NCBI RefSeq assembly: GCF_046630445.1
Contig: NC_092333.1
Span: 714,503,001 to 714,567,000, forward strand
DNA: 64,000 bases
From: Rutidosis leptorrhynchoides
Lineage: Eukaryota > Streptophyta > Magnoliopsida > Asterales > Asteraceae
Direction: 5' to 3'
Shown here in pieces: positions 25,201-40,089 of this stretch (positions are counted from its first letter, which is position 1; every line of letters begins with the position of its first letter). Below the pieces are notes generated by a model. That model searched no databases. It saw only the letters and a list, made by a program, of their open reading frames with translations, and was not told the origin of the DNA. A program made the translations under genes and the position numbers.

Positions 25201-25719
25201 GCATCTTGTTAATGTCGGTTACCAGGTGTTCACCATATGAATGATTTTTATCTCTATGTATGGGATGTGTATTGAAATATGAAATCTTGTGGTCTATTGT
25301 TACGATTTGATATATATAGGTTAAACCTATAACTCACCAACATTTTTGTTGACGTTTAAAGCATGTTTATTCTCAGGTGAATACTAAGAGCTTCCGCTGT
25401 TGCATACTAAAATAAGTACAAGATTTGGAGTCCATGTTTGTATGATATTGTGTAAAAACTGCATTCAAGAAACTGATTTCGATGTAACATATTTGTATTG
25501 TAAACCATTATGTAATGGTCGTGTGTAAACAGGATATTTTAGATTATCATTATTTGATAATCTACGTAAAGCTTTTTAAACCTTTATTGATGAAATAAAG
25601 GTTATGGTTTGTTTTAAAATGAATGCAGTCTTTGAAAAACGTCTCATATAGAGGTCAAAACCTCGCAAAGAAATCAATTAATATGGAACGTTTTTAATCA
25701 ATAAGAACGGGACATTTCA
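22294..25719 (+). repeat. 3' LTR of element 2 (family A, 3426 bp)
   Basis: Collinear with 12295-15721. Differences are scattered single bases plus one single-base length change near the end. It ends GGGACATTTCA, followed by the target duplication TCATC. Confidence 0.93.
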
Positions 25720-25724
25720 TCATC
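25720..25724 (+). repeat. Target duplication TCATC, right of element 2
   Basis: Matches 12290-12294. Directly after it the interrupted LTR of element 1 resumes (CCAACCTCAAGAAATC, as at 13550). Confidence 0.9.
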
Positions 25725-27891
25725 CAACCTCAAGAAATCTTTGTTTCTTACAGTAGGTTATCATTCTAATACAAAGTAATAATCATATTCAAACTTTGGT
25801 TCAATTTCTATAACTATAACAATCTTATTTCAAGTGATGATCTTACTTGAACTTGTTTTCGTGTCATGATTCTGCTTCAAGAACTTCGAGCCATCCAAGG
25901 ATCCGTTGAAGCTAGATCCATTTTTCTCTTTTCCAGTAGGTTTATCCAAGGAACTTAAGATAGTAATGATGTTCATAACATCATTCGATTCATACATATA
26001 AAGCTATCTTATTCGAAGGTTTAAACTTGTAATCACTAGAACATAGTTTAGTTAATTCTAAACTTGTTCGCAAACAAAAGTTAATCCTTCTAACTTGACT
26101 TTTAAAATCAACTAAACACATGTTATATATCTATATGATATGCTAACTTAATGATTTAAAACCTGGAAACACGAAAAACACCATAAAACCGGATTTACGC
26201 CGTCGTAGTAACACCGCTGGCTGTTTTGGGTTAGTTAATTAAAAACTATGATAAACTTTGATTTAAAAGTTGTTATTCTGAGAAAATGATTTTTATTATG
26301 AACATGAAACTATATCCAAAAATTATGGTTAAACTCAAAGTGGAAGTATGTTTTCTAAAATGGTCATCTAGACGTCGTTCTTTCGACTGAAATGACTACC
26401 TTTACAAAAATGACTTGTAACTTATTTTTCCGACTATAAACCTATACTTTTTCTGTTTAGATTCATAAAATAGAGTTCAATATGAAACCATAGCAATTTG
26501 ATTCACTCAAAACGGATTTAAAATGAAGAAGTTATGGGTAAAACAAGATTGGATAATTTTTCTCATTTTAGCTACGTGAAAATTGGTAACAAATCTATTC
26601 CAACCAAAACTTAATCAACTTGTATTGTATATTATGTAATCTTGAGATACCATAGACACGTATACAATGTTTCGACCTATCATGTCGACACATCTATATA
26701 TATTTCGGAACAACCATAGACACTCTATATGTGAATGTTGGAGTTAGCTATACAGGGTTGAGGTTGATTCCAAAATATATATAGTTTGAGTTGTGATCAA
26801 TACTGAGATACGTATACATTGGGTCGTGGATTGATTCAAGATAATATTTATCGATTTATTTCTGTACATCTAACTGTGGACAACTAGTTGTAGGTTACTA
26901 ACGAGGACAGCTGACTTAAAACTTAAAACATCAAAATATATTAAAAGTGTTGTAAATATATTTTGAACATACTTTGATATATATGTATATATTGTTATAG
27001 GTTCGTGAATCAACCAGTGGCCAAGTCTTACTTCCCGACGAAGTAAAAATCTGTGAAAGTGAGTTATAGTCTCACTTTTAAAATCTAATATTTTTGGGAT
27101 GAGAATACATGCAGGTTTTATAAATGATTTACAAAATAGACACAAGTACGTGAAACTACATTCTATGGTTGAATTATCGAAATCGAATATGCCCCTTTTT
27201 ATTAAGTCTGGTAATCTAAGAATTGGGGAACATACACCCTAATTGACGCGAATCCTAAAGATAGATCTATTGGGCCTAACAAACCCCATCCAAAGTACCG
27301 GATGCTTTAGTACTTCGAAATTTATATCATATCCGAAGGGTGTCCCGGAATGATGGGGATATTCTTATATATGCATCTTGTTAATGTCGGTTACCAGGTG
27401 TTCACCATATGAATGATTTTTATCTCTATGTATGGGATGTGTATTGAAATATGAAATCTTGTGGTCTATTATTATGATTTGATATATATAGGTTAAACCT
27501 ATAACTCACCAACATTTTTGTTGACGTTTTAAGCATGTTTATTCTCAGGTGATTATTAAGAGCTTCCGCTGTCGCATACTTAAATAAGGATGAGATTTGG
27601 AGTCCATGCTTGTATGATATTGTGTAAAAACTGCATTCAAGAAACTTATTTTGTTGTAACATATTTGTAATGTAAACCATTATGTAATGGTCGTGTGTAA
27701 ACAGGATATTTTAGATTATCATTATTTGATAATCTACGTAAAGCTTTTTAAACCTTTATTGATGAAATAAAGGTTATGGTTTGTTTTAAAATGAATGCAG
27801 TCTTTGAAAAACGTCTCATATAGAGGTCAAAACCTCGCAACGAAATCAATTAATATGGAACGTTTTTAATCAACAAGAACGGGACATTTCA
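25725..27891 (+). repeat. 3' LTR of element 1, second part
   Basis: Continues the LTR begun at 11212. Together the parts are 3250 bases. It ends GGGACATTTCA at 27891 and is followed directly by antisense Athila-like gag sequence, which fixes the right end of element 1. The expected target duplication on this side would be TCTAA (27892-27896); its partner on the left is lost. Confidence 0.9.
27712..27836 (+). other. Three successive hairpins in the LTR 3' part, one holding AATAAA
   Basis: Hairpin 1 (27712-27736) has arms TAGATTATC/GATAATCTA. Hairpin 2 (27751-27775) has perfect 10-base arms AACCTTTATT/AATAAAGGTT with a 5-base loop, so the poly(A) signal AATAAA lies in the stem. Hairpin 3 (27823-27836) is GAGGT/ACCTC. 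All recur in the other family-A LTRs, and the GAGGT/ACCTC hairpin also in family B and B'. A poly(A) signal masked in a stem resembles the poly(A) hairpin of retroviral R regions; the functional parallel is inference. Confidence 0.55.
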
Positions 27892-28639
27892 TCTAAACTA
27901 TCATAGAAAACTTTAACCAATTCCCACTTGGGTATCTCATGGTGTGGGCATGCCCTAAGTAACTCCTTCAGACGTTCATATGCTTCATGAAATAATTCAC
28001 CCGGTAATTGTTTAAAAGATTTTATTTGCGTACGCATGTCTGAAGTTTTACTTATGGGGTAAAATTCTTCTAAAAATCGCTTTTTCATTTCCGCCCAAGT
28101 ATTAATACTTCGGGCGGGCAAGGAGAGAAACCATCTTCTTGCCTTATCCTTAAGTGAATAAGAAAATAATCGAAGACGTACCTCATCATCAGTGAAACCG
28201 TTTACCTGATTAGTAGCACATATCCCATTAAATTCAGTGATGTGTTCATATGGTTCCTCATTAGCCATACCTCGGTAGGTTGGCAAGATCGAAATAAGTT
28301 GAGGTCGGACCTCAAATCGTCGGTTGTTTCCTCTTGCCGATGCAGGATAAATAATAGGTGAATGATCCTCAAAATCACCTGGTTGGTAGTAGGTGTCTAC
28401 TCCTCTTGGTCGTTCGACCATCTCATCTCGTTGATCAAAAACTTCCTCTTCAGTTTCAGACTCTGATTTAGGAGAGTTTGGTGGAACAATCGGATGTGTC
28501 TCTAACTATGGCTGAGTGGATGCTGAAGCCACTGTCGAACCCTTTAAGATTCTTGTAGCTTTTCGATTAGCTTTTGCAGATTTCTCGATTTTCGGGTCTA
28601 AAGGCTTAAGATTTTGATCTCCCAAACTCCGAGTTTGCA
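27892..28639 (-). pseudogene. Athila-like gag fragment
   Basis: On the minus strand the frame starts MQTRSLGDQN at 28639 and includes a retrotransposon gag domain with motifs EEPYEHITEF, ARRWFLSLP, MKKRFLEEFYP and CPHHEIPKWE. It has one premature stop (TAG at 28506-28508, in a Gln/Pro-rich stretch). It is cut at 27891 in the middle of YDSLD by element 1, so the last codons before the stop come from the LTR of element 1. The lineage call rests on the gag motifs plus the tRNA-Asp primer site upstream. The rest of the element is not in the window. Confidence 0.8.
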
Positions 28640-28806
28640 TACACTAACCTGCACTTCAACAAAAACAAAAACACCGAGCGTAAAACTGACAAAAACAAAA
28701 TACACAAAACACTATTTTTTGGATTTTTATTGGTTTTATAATTTTTATGATTTTTCTAATTTAACATGAAAACAGTAAAATAAGAGCTTGCAATCAAGCG
28801 CACACT

Positions 28807-28824
28807 TCCCCGGCAGCGGCGCCA
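28807..28824 (-). other. Primer binding site, tRNA-Asp type
   Basis: The plus strand reads TCCCCGGCAGCGGCGCCA, so the minus strand begins TGGCGCCGCTGCCGGGGA, the tRNA-Asp-type primer site of Athila/Tat elements with one difference from the form I remember. It lies five bases after the LTR end and shows that 28830-30051 is a 5' LTR. Confidence 0.85.
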
Positions 28825-28829
28825 AAATT

Positions 28830-30051
28830 TGATCGATGTCGAAGGGTCAATCAAAAATAGCCTAATTACTCTAACTTAGCTAGGGTAAGCAGGATTCGTT
28901 CCACGGGAAGTTATGGTCAACTAGCAAGCAATTTCAGGATTTTTGTTGTTTGTGGTTAACTAAGATTAACTAAGATAAAGACTAGAGTAACAACTACTAA
29001 GCAAATGTAACTTGAATATCTAAAAACATAGACAATGAACTAGACGAAAAGTTGTAATCAATTGATTAAAAGCCTTTATCCCTTCACAATCCCAATCTCA
29101 CATGCATGCAATTCAAACCAGTATTATGCTCATCAAATATTGATCAAATCTCATAGATAAGATTTCTTAGGCTTATTAATTCTAACTATTTTGAGATTGA
29201 ATCATGCAACCTAGACACTTTGTCTTTATCCTTAATCTAATTAACACTAAGTGGATTAGGAACAAAATGTTAAATCACTATGACTCAACTTGCAACAATC
29301 ACAATCAATAATACTTGCATTAATCAATAAACAATAGGTTCATAACATCACAATTCAAAAGACATAAGTTTCAAAACATTACAAACCGCATAAACTTGAA
29401 TGAAAGAATACATGTATCAATTGTTCATGGAAGGAATAAAGATTAGAAAACTAGCCAAGCATAGTGGTGATGATAATCAATGAATCTCTTGATAATTGCA
29501 TGATGAATGGCACCTTGATCTTGACTTGAATTCTTGAAGAATGATGATTAGATTAGTGTTTTTGTGTGTTTGGGAGGGTTTCCTGCTGCAAAACTGATGG
29601 AAAAAGATATCTTTTCGTAACCCTAGAGCTCTCCTTAAATAGGGGTTAGGAAACTTCATCCAAAAGCTAAAATTCGTATTTCCCGGATTTCTGGAATTTG
29701 GCCTGGCGTAATTTACGCCACTTTTGGCGTAATTTACGCCTTTGTTAAATTTCCTGGCGTATTTTTACGCCTAAAACCACCCCCCTGACTGGGCGTATCT
29801 GAGACTTGGCATAAATTACGCCAAGATAGGCGTAATTTACGCCTTTGCAAATTTTCGGATTCTTTTTCAGGCTTCCAAATCTTGTCAATCTTCCGCTTTA
29901 AATAGCCATTTTGTACCATCTTTCGCACCAACATCTTTCTTACCTGCAAAACATAAAACCTCATCAAAGTATCTCCTTTTTCACTCACATATAGTTAATT
30001 TTGCGTATTTAATCGTAAATAATCGTGACAATTAAGGAACGATCACTTACA
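28830..30051 (-). repeat. 5' LTR of the Athila-like element (1222 bp)
   Basis: On the minus strand it starts TGTAAGTGATCG (30051) and ends ATCGATCA (28830). A TATA-like TATTTAAG is at 29634-29641. Upstream of it lies a cluster of palindromes (29705-29843). The right flank is the B' LTR, so this element inserted there. An 84-codon frame at 29734-29988 falls in the promoter part and is not considered a gene. Confidence 0.85.
29705..29843. promoter_or_regulatory. Cluster of five GGCGTAATTTACGCC palindromes upstream of an LTR TATA box
   Basis: Perfect copies are at 29705-29719, 29726-29740 and 29829-29843. Variants are at 29755-29770 (GGCGTATTTTTACGCC) and 29807-29822 (GGCATAAATTACGCC-like). They sit 60-210 bases upstream of the TATA-like sequence, as expected of binding sites for a dimeric activator or repressor. 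Confidence 0.6.
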
Positions 30052-30380
30052 ATTTTTTTTTTTTTACAATGATTAGATAACCATAATAATGGTTTTAATA
30101 AGATGATGATGATGATGTGAAGAAACGATATGATGAACGAGCATAATGATGAACATGATATTGTAAGTGATGATATGATTATGATAATGATACACGATGT
30201 ATGATGTTATGATCATGGTAGATGATCATGGCGATGGTAGACGTATGATGATGCTAAGGGTATGATGATGAAGAATAAGATGATTGATAATGAACGTATG
30301 TTAATGATGATGAAAGTTTAGATGAAGCACGAATAATATAGGTTAAATAAGTTATTAGATAATTTAAAAAGAAAACACGA

Positions 30381-30447
30381 GACAGTGGAATGGTTAAGGG
30401 TATGAGTGTTAAAGCAAGAGGTTACGGGTTCGATCCCTGTTGGTGAC
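30381..30447 (+). other. tRNA-like segment in the B' LTR (A and B box)
   Basis: AGTGGAATGGTTAAGG resembles an A box and GGGTTCGATCCCTG contains a canonical B box, about 30 bases apart. Same position and orientation relative to the LTR as 802-873. A polymerase III promoter is possible. The terminator-like TTTTTTT follows directly (30453-30460). Confidence 0.5.
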
Positions 30448-30495
30448 ATCTAATTTTTTTAAAGCTTGTTTTGAGGTAGTTTTTCATTACCAAAA

Positions 30496-30496
<1 letters not shown>

Positions 30497-30582
<86 letters not shown>
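30497..30582. repeat. ATT microsatellite
   Basis: A near-pure ATT array of about 28 units, continuing imperfectly to about 30720. Poly-Leu and poly-Asn frames across it are artefacts. Confidence 0.95.
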
Positions 30583-31826
30583 GTTATTGTTATTATTAAT
30601 TATTGATATTATTACTTGTATTATAATTATTATTATTGTTATTATTATAATTACTAACATAAGTATTAATAGGATTATCAAGATTATTATTTTTATTATT
30701 ATTATTATTATGGTTAGTATTATTGGTATATATTAAATTAAGATTATTTGTATAAAAATATATTTAATACACATAACATAACTATATTAATATTTTTTTT
30801 TATAAAATGAGTATATTTAATTAAATAATGAAACCTATAAATCACTAAATATAACAATTATATCTTTAATAATAATATCTAATTTGTTCGATTACAAGTA
30901 TATGTATTAATATATATATACAAATGTTATAGGTTCGTGAATCCGAGGTCAACCTTGCATTGTTCAATGTCGTCATATGTATTTTTACTATAAAATACAA
31001 TATAGTGAGTTTCATTTGCTCCCTTTTTAAATGCTTTTGCAATATATTTTTGGGACTGAGAATACATGCGCTGTTTTTATAAATGTTTTACGAAATAGAC
31101 ACAAGTACTTGAAACTACATTGTATGGTTGGATTACTATACCGAATATCGCCCCTTCAAGTCTGGTAACCTAAGAATTAGGGAAATGGCCCCTAATTGAC
31201 GCGAATCCTAAAGATAGATCTATGGGCCTAACAAACCCTATTCTGGAATATGAAATGCTTTAGTACTTCGATTTAAATGGTGATTGCGATTGCCAATAAT
31301 TATGGCATACTTGCGAGTATGCGGGGATATTTTATATGCATTATGTTAATGTCGGTTACCAGGTGTTCATCATACGAATGGATTTTAAACACTTGCGAGT
31401 GTAGGATTATTGAATAAATAAAATCTTGTGGTCTATTAAAATAATGAAAATGAATATTTATGATAAACTAATGAACTCACCAACCTTTTGGTTGACACTT
31501 GAAAGCATGTTTATTCTCAGGTTTGAAAGAAATCTTCCGCTGTGCATTTGCTCATCGTAGAGATATTACTTGGAGTCATTTATGACATATTTCAAAAGAT
31601 GTTGCATTCGAGTCATTGAGTTCATCAAGAATATTATCAAGTCATTTATAGTTTAGATATATTATGAAATGGTATGCATGCCTGTCAACTTTCGATGTAA
31701 TGAAACTTTGTCTTTTAAAAACGAATGCAATGTTTGTAAAATGTATCATATAGAGGTCAAGTACCTCGCGATGTAACCAAATGTAATGTATTCGTCCAGG
31801 TAGATTAGGACGGGTCATTAGAAACA

Positions 31827-33073
31827 ACACCGCCATCTCACTTAATTCTGATGATAATAAACCCTAACTAATTGAAAATTCTAGAACGAATGAAATCAAT
31901 CTGACTTGATGAGCTGATTGTATTGAGTGAATTTAATTTGAAGTGAACAGATGTATTGTTTTTTAAACAGGTGTATTGTTACAACAGGTGAACAGGTTCT
32001 ACTGGATCCTTTTAAATGGATTATGTACCTTTTTTATTTGTAAACAGGTGTATTGTTTTTTTGGTAGAGATGGAAGTTAGAAAAAATTAGGGTTCATGTC
32101 TTTATTAGGTATGAAGATGGAATGGGAAGAAGATGAAGGTGAACAAAGAGAACAAAATTAGGATTTATGATTTTGATGGTTGAAGAAAGAGAAATAAAAG
32201 AAAAGAGAAAAGAGAAAAGAAAATAAAATAAAAAAAGCTGGAGGGTTAATTAAAAAGACGGAACTACCCTCATGTGCAAATCATGTGAGACCCAAAACTG
32301 TTAACTATTGACAGACGTTAGGACGTTGGACCCCTGGTGAAACTATTGCAAACCACAGTGACCCCCAAGGTGAAAAAATTCTTTTGGACTCCACTTGTTG
32401 TATCGAACAAACCATAGGGACCCCCCATGCAATTTTGTCTGAAAAATATATATAATTTGCGCAATATCACTCGACCACACCAATAATCCATTTCTAACGA
32501 TTTAGAGCTCCAATTTTTGTTTTTAATTCTAGGGTTTGTTTGTGACTTTCAAAGTATTTGGTGAAATGATAAGGAAAAAGCCTGCATATAATCATGTGAT
32601 GGTACTCCATGCTGAAACTGAACAAAAAGAGGAAATTGCCCATCACGTGTTAATCTCGTGATGACACTTAACGGACTCTTTGGATGGACGTTAGGCAAAG
32701 GGACTATGATTGCACTTTTTTGGAAATAAAAGATTCTAAATGCAAAAAAATAATTAAGAGACTCTGATTGCTATTTGGTGTATAATCAAGAGACCAACGG
32801 AGCAAAAAAAAATCAATTATTATTGCACTACGTATTATTGTTACAGATGATGTCTTATATTATATTTATAGTATAAGGCCCTATAATAATTAAGATAACT
32901 CTCATGAGAATTTGAAAGGTTGTCGTTAAGATGTATAGAGTTTTTATACATAGCAGTTATATATTTAGTTTAAAATGACAATTATTGAATTGAAAAATAT
33001 GTTTATGCAACTTGATAGTCATGTAGTTGGTAAAATAATAGTAGTAAACAATAGTTATAGTTATACAAAGTTA
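31827..33073. other. Intergenic DNA between the B' LTR and the solo LTR
   Basis: No convincing gene or intact element. The part 32280-32450 (phrases such as GTTGGACCCC and GCAAACCACAGTGACCCC) reads like the non-coding repeat ends often seen in plant genomes, but no terminal repeats could be defined. Purine-rich GAAAAGAGAAAAG runs lie near 32190-32230. Confidence 0.5.
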
Positions 33074-33078
33074 CTGGG

Positions 33079-33656
33079 TGTTGGTGATTTTAGTGTCATC
33101 CAACGTACATTTTAATTAGTTGCGATTTACTTGAATGCAGGTGTTAGCTAGCTATACTTATCAACGGGTTTGGAGAGTGTGGAGTACACGCCCGTAAGAG
33201 TTGGCTGCTAACTGTCGCGCAAAATGCGGGGGTCAAGGGGGCCCCTTGCGGGGTCCAAGGGGCAGCGCCCCTCGCGGGGCTCGGGGCAGCGCCCCGAAAC
33301 CTCAACCCAAATGACACCATCTGTTACTATACGTTTTATTGAAAGGATGTCATTCAACAGTTTTTCCCGCCAAATATGAAGGGTTACACCCTTTCGGTTT
33401 TAACTGTTTTCCTATAACAGTTTTTGGACGTTTTTCATTCATTCATTCTGCATTCATCAACAAACAGAAACACACACATATTCTCTAACAATTTGATCAG
33501 TGATTTCATTGCCAAAAACACTTATTGCGTTCTTGTCTTATCCCTGTAAAGATTTCGTGCAACCAAGGCAATCGTAGGGTCGAAATACTTTATAGAGACA
33601 GTGATTACACGATTCAAGAACGAATCCGGCAGTCAATTTATACCCGATTTCTAACA
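33079..33656 (+). mobile_element. Solo LTR (578 bp) with target duplication CTGGG
   Basis: Starts TGTTGGTGATTTTAG and ends GATTTCTAACA, flanked on both sides by CTGGG (33074-33078 and 33657-33661). It contains a GC-rich stretch (33220-33300) with repeats of GGGGCAGCGCCCC, in contrast with the AT-rich surroundings. No internal region is present, so it arose by LTR-LTR recombination. Length and terminal pattern suggest Ty1/copia; this was not tested. Strand is arbitrary, chosen from the TG...CA reading. It ends 174 bases past the stop of the glutamate receptor-like gene. Confidence 0.85.
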
Positions 33657-33829
33657 CTGGGTGGTATGTTGTAACTAGGCCCCTAATTTCTAGCATTATA
33701 ATAATCGATTTTCTAGTAAGAACAAAGTATAGTTCGGTTCAACTGTTCAGAATATACATACATATGCAAGAACAAATCTTTCCAATTTAAGAAAGTTAAC
33801 CATCTTGCACAAGACCAAAATTTTCCAAT

Positions 33830-38378
<4,549 letters not shown>

Positions 38379-39152
38379 TTTTTGAAGATACCCTTTTAAA
38401 GCTCAAGTCAACTGGAGTTGCTGACCTCACATCTGCACCTAAAGGAGCAGTTTTTACAAGACATTAGTGTGAAATATGAAATCTTGAATTTTAGAACAAA
38501 AGTCAAGAATTTCAAGATAGCTGAACCCTAACCACATGAATACCAGATAAACCTTTTTTTGGACAAGAAATTTAATCCATCAAAGTGGTTGTTAGATATG
38601 GATACCCACAATGGAAACCAGAGATTTACAATAAAAAAAATAAAAGGATGAGAATTATATTATATTAAGAATATAATAAATAAATATCGAGAAAAGGTAA
38701 CAGCTAAACAAAAATTAGATGATGATGAAGTCAATCAAAATTTAAGGATTGTGATTAAAGAATTGTAGAAATTAAATAATAAATAAAAATTAGGGAGTAT
38801 AATAAAATGATGAAGAACTTAGAAAGTGAGATGAGTGAGGGAAAATAATAGACAAATTGCTACTGTATAATCAACGAAACTCCTTTCTTTTGAATATCAA
38901 CACTAATTTTTATTATATTTATCAAATTTAATGTAACTTATAATAATATATAATATAATATGTATAATAATATAATTCATTTAATATGTATAATATAATT
39001 CAACTTGACTTTAACAGTTTTACCTATTAAAAGAAATACAAAATTAAAGTAGTGTATTCAATTTCAATTTTAACCATTTTATGATGGCATTATATTTGAC
39101 TATCTAGTATAGTATTTTTCAACCATCAATTCAATCACCGTTGATTTGAACC

Positions 39153-39153
<1 letters not shown>
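38379..39153. other. Upstream region of the GLR gene
   Basis: Should contain the 5' UTR and promoter. On the minus strand a pyrimidine-rich stretch with TTTAGGTGCAG before ATGTGAGGTC (about 38430-38450) could be the acceptor of a 5'-UTR intron. No clear TATA box could be singled out in the AT-rich sequence. No other gene. Confidence 0.45.

Positions 39154-39220
<67 letters not shown>
39154..39220. repeat. TA dinucleotide array, left
   Basis: An uninterrupted run of about 33 TA units directly left of the foldback element. Tyr/Ile frames over it are artefacts. Confidence 0.97.
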
Positions 39221-39223
<3 letters not shown>

Positions 39224-39902
39224 GTAGGATCAAGAGGGAAGTAACCATTCGGGGGGAAGCGGGGGGAAGCAAAAACTTTTTTTTTTCGTTTTTTGAAAAA
39301 ACTTTGTTCACGAACATTATAGATGAGATGAAAATATGAACATTTAGTAGAGACACTTTGTGATAAATGTTTTTATTTTGGCGGAAAAACGCTCGAAGAA
39401 GTAATATATAACAATTATCGTGTTTTTCGAGCGTATTTTGAGGTTTTTAGCTATTGGGGTTTAGATATTAGGGTTTATAGGGTTTAGATATTAGGGTTTA
39501 GAAATTTAGGGTTTAGGGTTTAGATTTAGGGTTTAGATTTAGGATTTAGATTGAGTTTTTAACACGAACGGTTTAGAGTTTAGGGTTTAGGGTTTGGTGT
39601 TTTGGATTTATGGAATAAACCCAAAACACCAAACCCTAAACCCTAAACCCTAGACCCTAAATCGGGCTAAATTTTACTTCGCAAAACATGAAAAAAAACG
39701 TTCATATTCTTCACGAACAATATTATCTTGAATGTTATTTTTGTCGATCGTTTTTCCGCCTAAATAATAACATTCATCACGAAGTGTCTCTTCTAAATGT
39801 TCATATTTTCGTGTGATCTTGATGCCGGAAAAAAAAATTCAAAAAAAAACGAAATTTTTTTTTTTTCGCTTCCCCCCATTGGTTACTTCCCCATTGATCA
39901 TG

Positions 39903-39904
<2 letters not shown>
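39221..39904. mobile_element. Foldback (MITE-like) element with telomere-like arms, 684 bp
   Basis: The two halves are near-complementary. Left end GTGGTAGGATCAAGAGGGAAGTAACC pairs with the right end, which read in reverse gives GGCATGATCAATGGGGAAGTAACC; the match continues through AAATATGAACATTTAG and GGCGGAAAAACG. The centre is a perfect 28-base stem (39578-39605 against 39621-39648) with a 15-base loop. Between arm and centre are degenerate TTTAGGG repeats (about 39455-39598) and the complementary CCCTAAA (39632-39660). No coding capacity. A TA array on each side suggests insertion into a TA microsatellite, as described for the rice Micron MITEs. Confidence 0.75.

Positions 39905-39970
<66 letters not shown>
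39905..39970. repeat. TA dinucleotide array, right
   Basis: An uninterrupted run of 33 TA units directly right of the foldback element, the same length class as the left array. Confidence 0.97.
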
Positions 39971-39973
<3 letters not shown>

Positions 39974-40089
39974 ATATAAATCTCTAAAATGATAATTTTA
40001 TCATTAAGCTAATTATCCTTTAATTTTCATAATGATGATGTCATAATTATATATTAATTTAATTAAAAAAAATGATACGAAATCTTTTA

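Larger units (their letters stand above)
12295..25719 (+). mobile_element. Element 2: complete Tekay-like LTR retrotransposon nested in element 1's 3' LTR
   Basis: Two LTRs of about 3.43 kb (12295-15721 and 22294-25719) with TG...CA ends and a perfect 5-bp duplication flank a 6.6-kb internal region with the same gene order as element 1. By eye the LTRs differ at roughly 30 sites (about 1%), so insertion is older than that of element 3 but recent. It landed 1.08 kb into the LTR of its own family. Gag-pol has four stops, a 15-base deletion in RT and a changed integrase catalytic residue, so it is not autonomous now. Confidence 0.95.
4258..27891 (+). mobile_element. Element 1: Tekay-like Ty3/gypsy LTR retrotransposon, interrupted by element 2
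   Basis: Order on the plus strand: truncated 5' LTR (4258-4612), tRNA-Met primer site, acidic accessory ORF, F-box-like accessory ORF, one gag-pol frame (6599-11176), hairpin and purine-rich site, and a 3' LTR split into 11212-12294 and 25725-27891 by element 2. Protein order protease, RT, RNase H, integrase, plus a chromodomain-like C-terminus, fits chromoviruses of the Tekay/Del type. That lineage call is from memory of the motifs. The 3' end interrupts an Athila-like gag. The left target duplication is not visible because the 5' LTR is cut by the inverted LTR. Five premature stops make the gag-pol non-functional. Confidence 0.9.
30052..31826 (+). repeat. LTR, family B' (plus strand), 5' part replaced by the Athila-like element
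   Basis: Homologous to the reverse complement of 1-880 and beyond. It includes the family modules: a TTTTTGGGACTGAGAATACATGC-type block near 31043-31067, CACCAACCTTTTGGTTGAC, GCATGTTTATTCTCAGG (31504-31520), CTTCCGCTGTG, and the GAGGTCAAGTACCTC hairpin near 31752. The 3' end is near 31826, where the sequence no longer matches any LTR here; the exact end is uncertain. No primer site follows, so it is a 3' or solo LTR. The first 330 bases are GATGAT-rich low-complexity DNA. Confidence 0.7.

Noticed and set aside
27426-27680. Repeated 80-90-codon antisense frames in family-A LTRs
   Set aside because: Occur by chance in a repeated LTR; frame length varies between copies by point changes.
29734-29988. 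84-codon frame in the Athila-like LTR
   Set aside because: Covers the palindrome cluster and the LTR start; no conservation available and composition is ordinary.
30381-30447. Canonical tRNA gene
   Set aside because: A and B boxes are present, but acceptor and anticodon stems do not pair well enough for a cloverleaf.
30440-30736. 98-codon poly-Leu and 64-codon poly-Asn frames
   Set aside because: Direct translation of the ATT microsatellite; length depends only on repeat number.
31827-33073. Class II transposon ends flanking the GLR gene
   Set aside because: Some repeat-like phrases, but no matching terminal inverted repeats or target duplications could be found.
39135-39356. Tyr/Ile-rich frames at both TA arrays
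   Set aside because: Translation of TA dinucleotide runs and the foldback arms; no coding signal.
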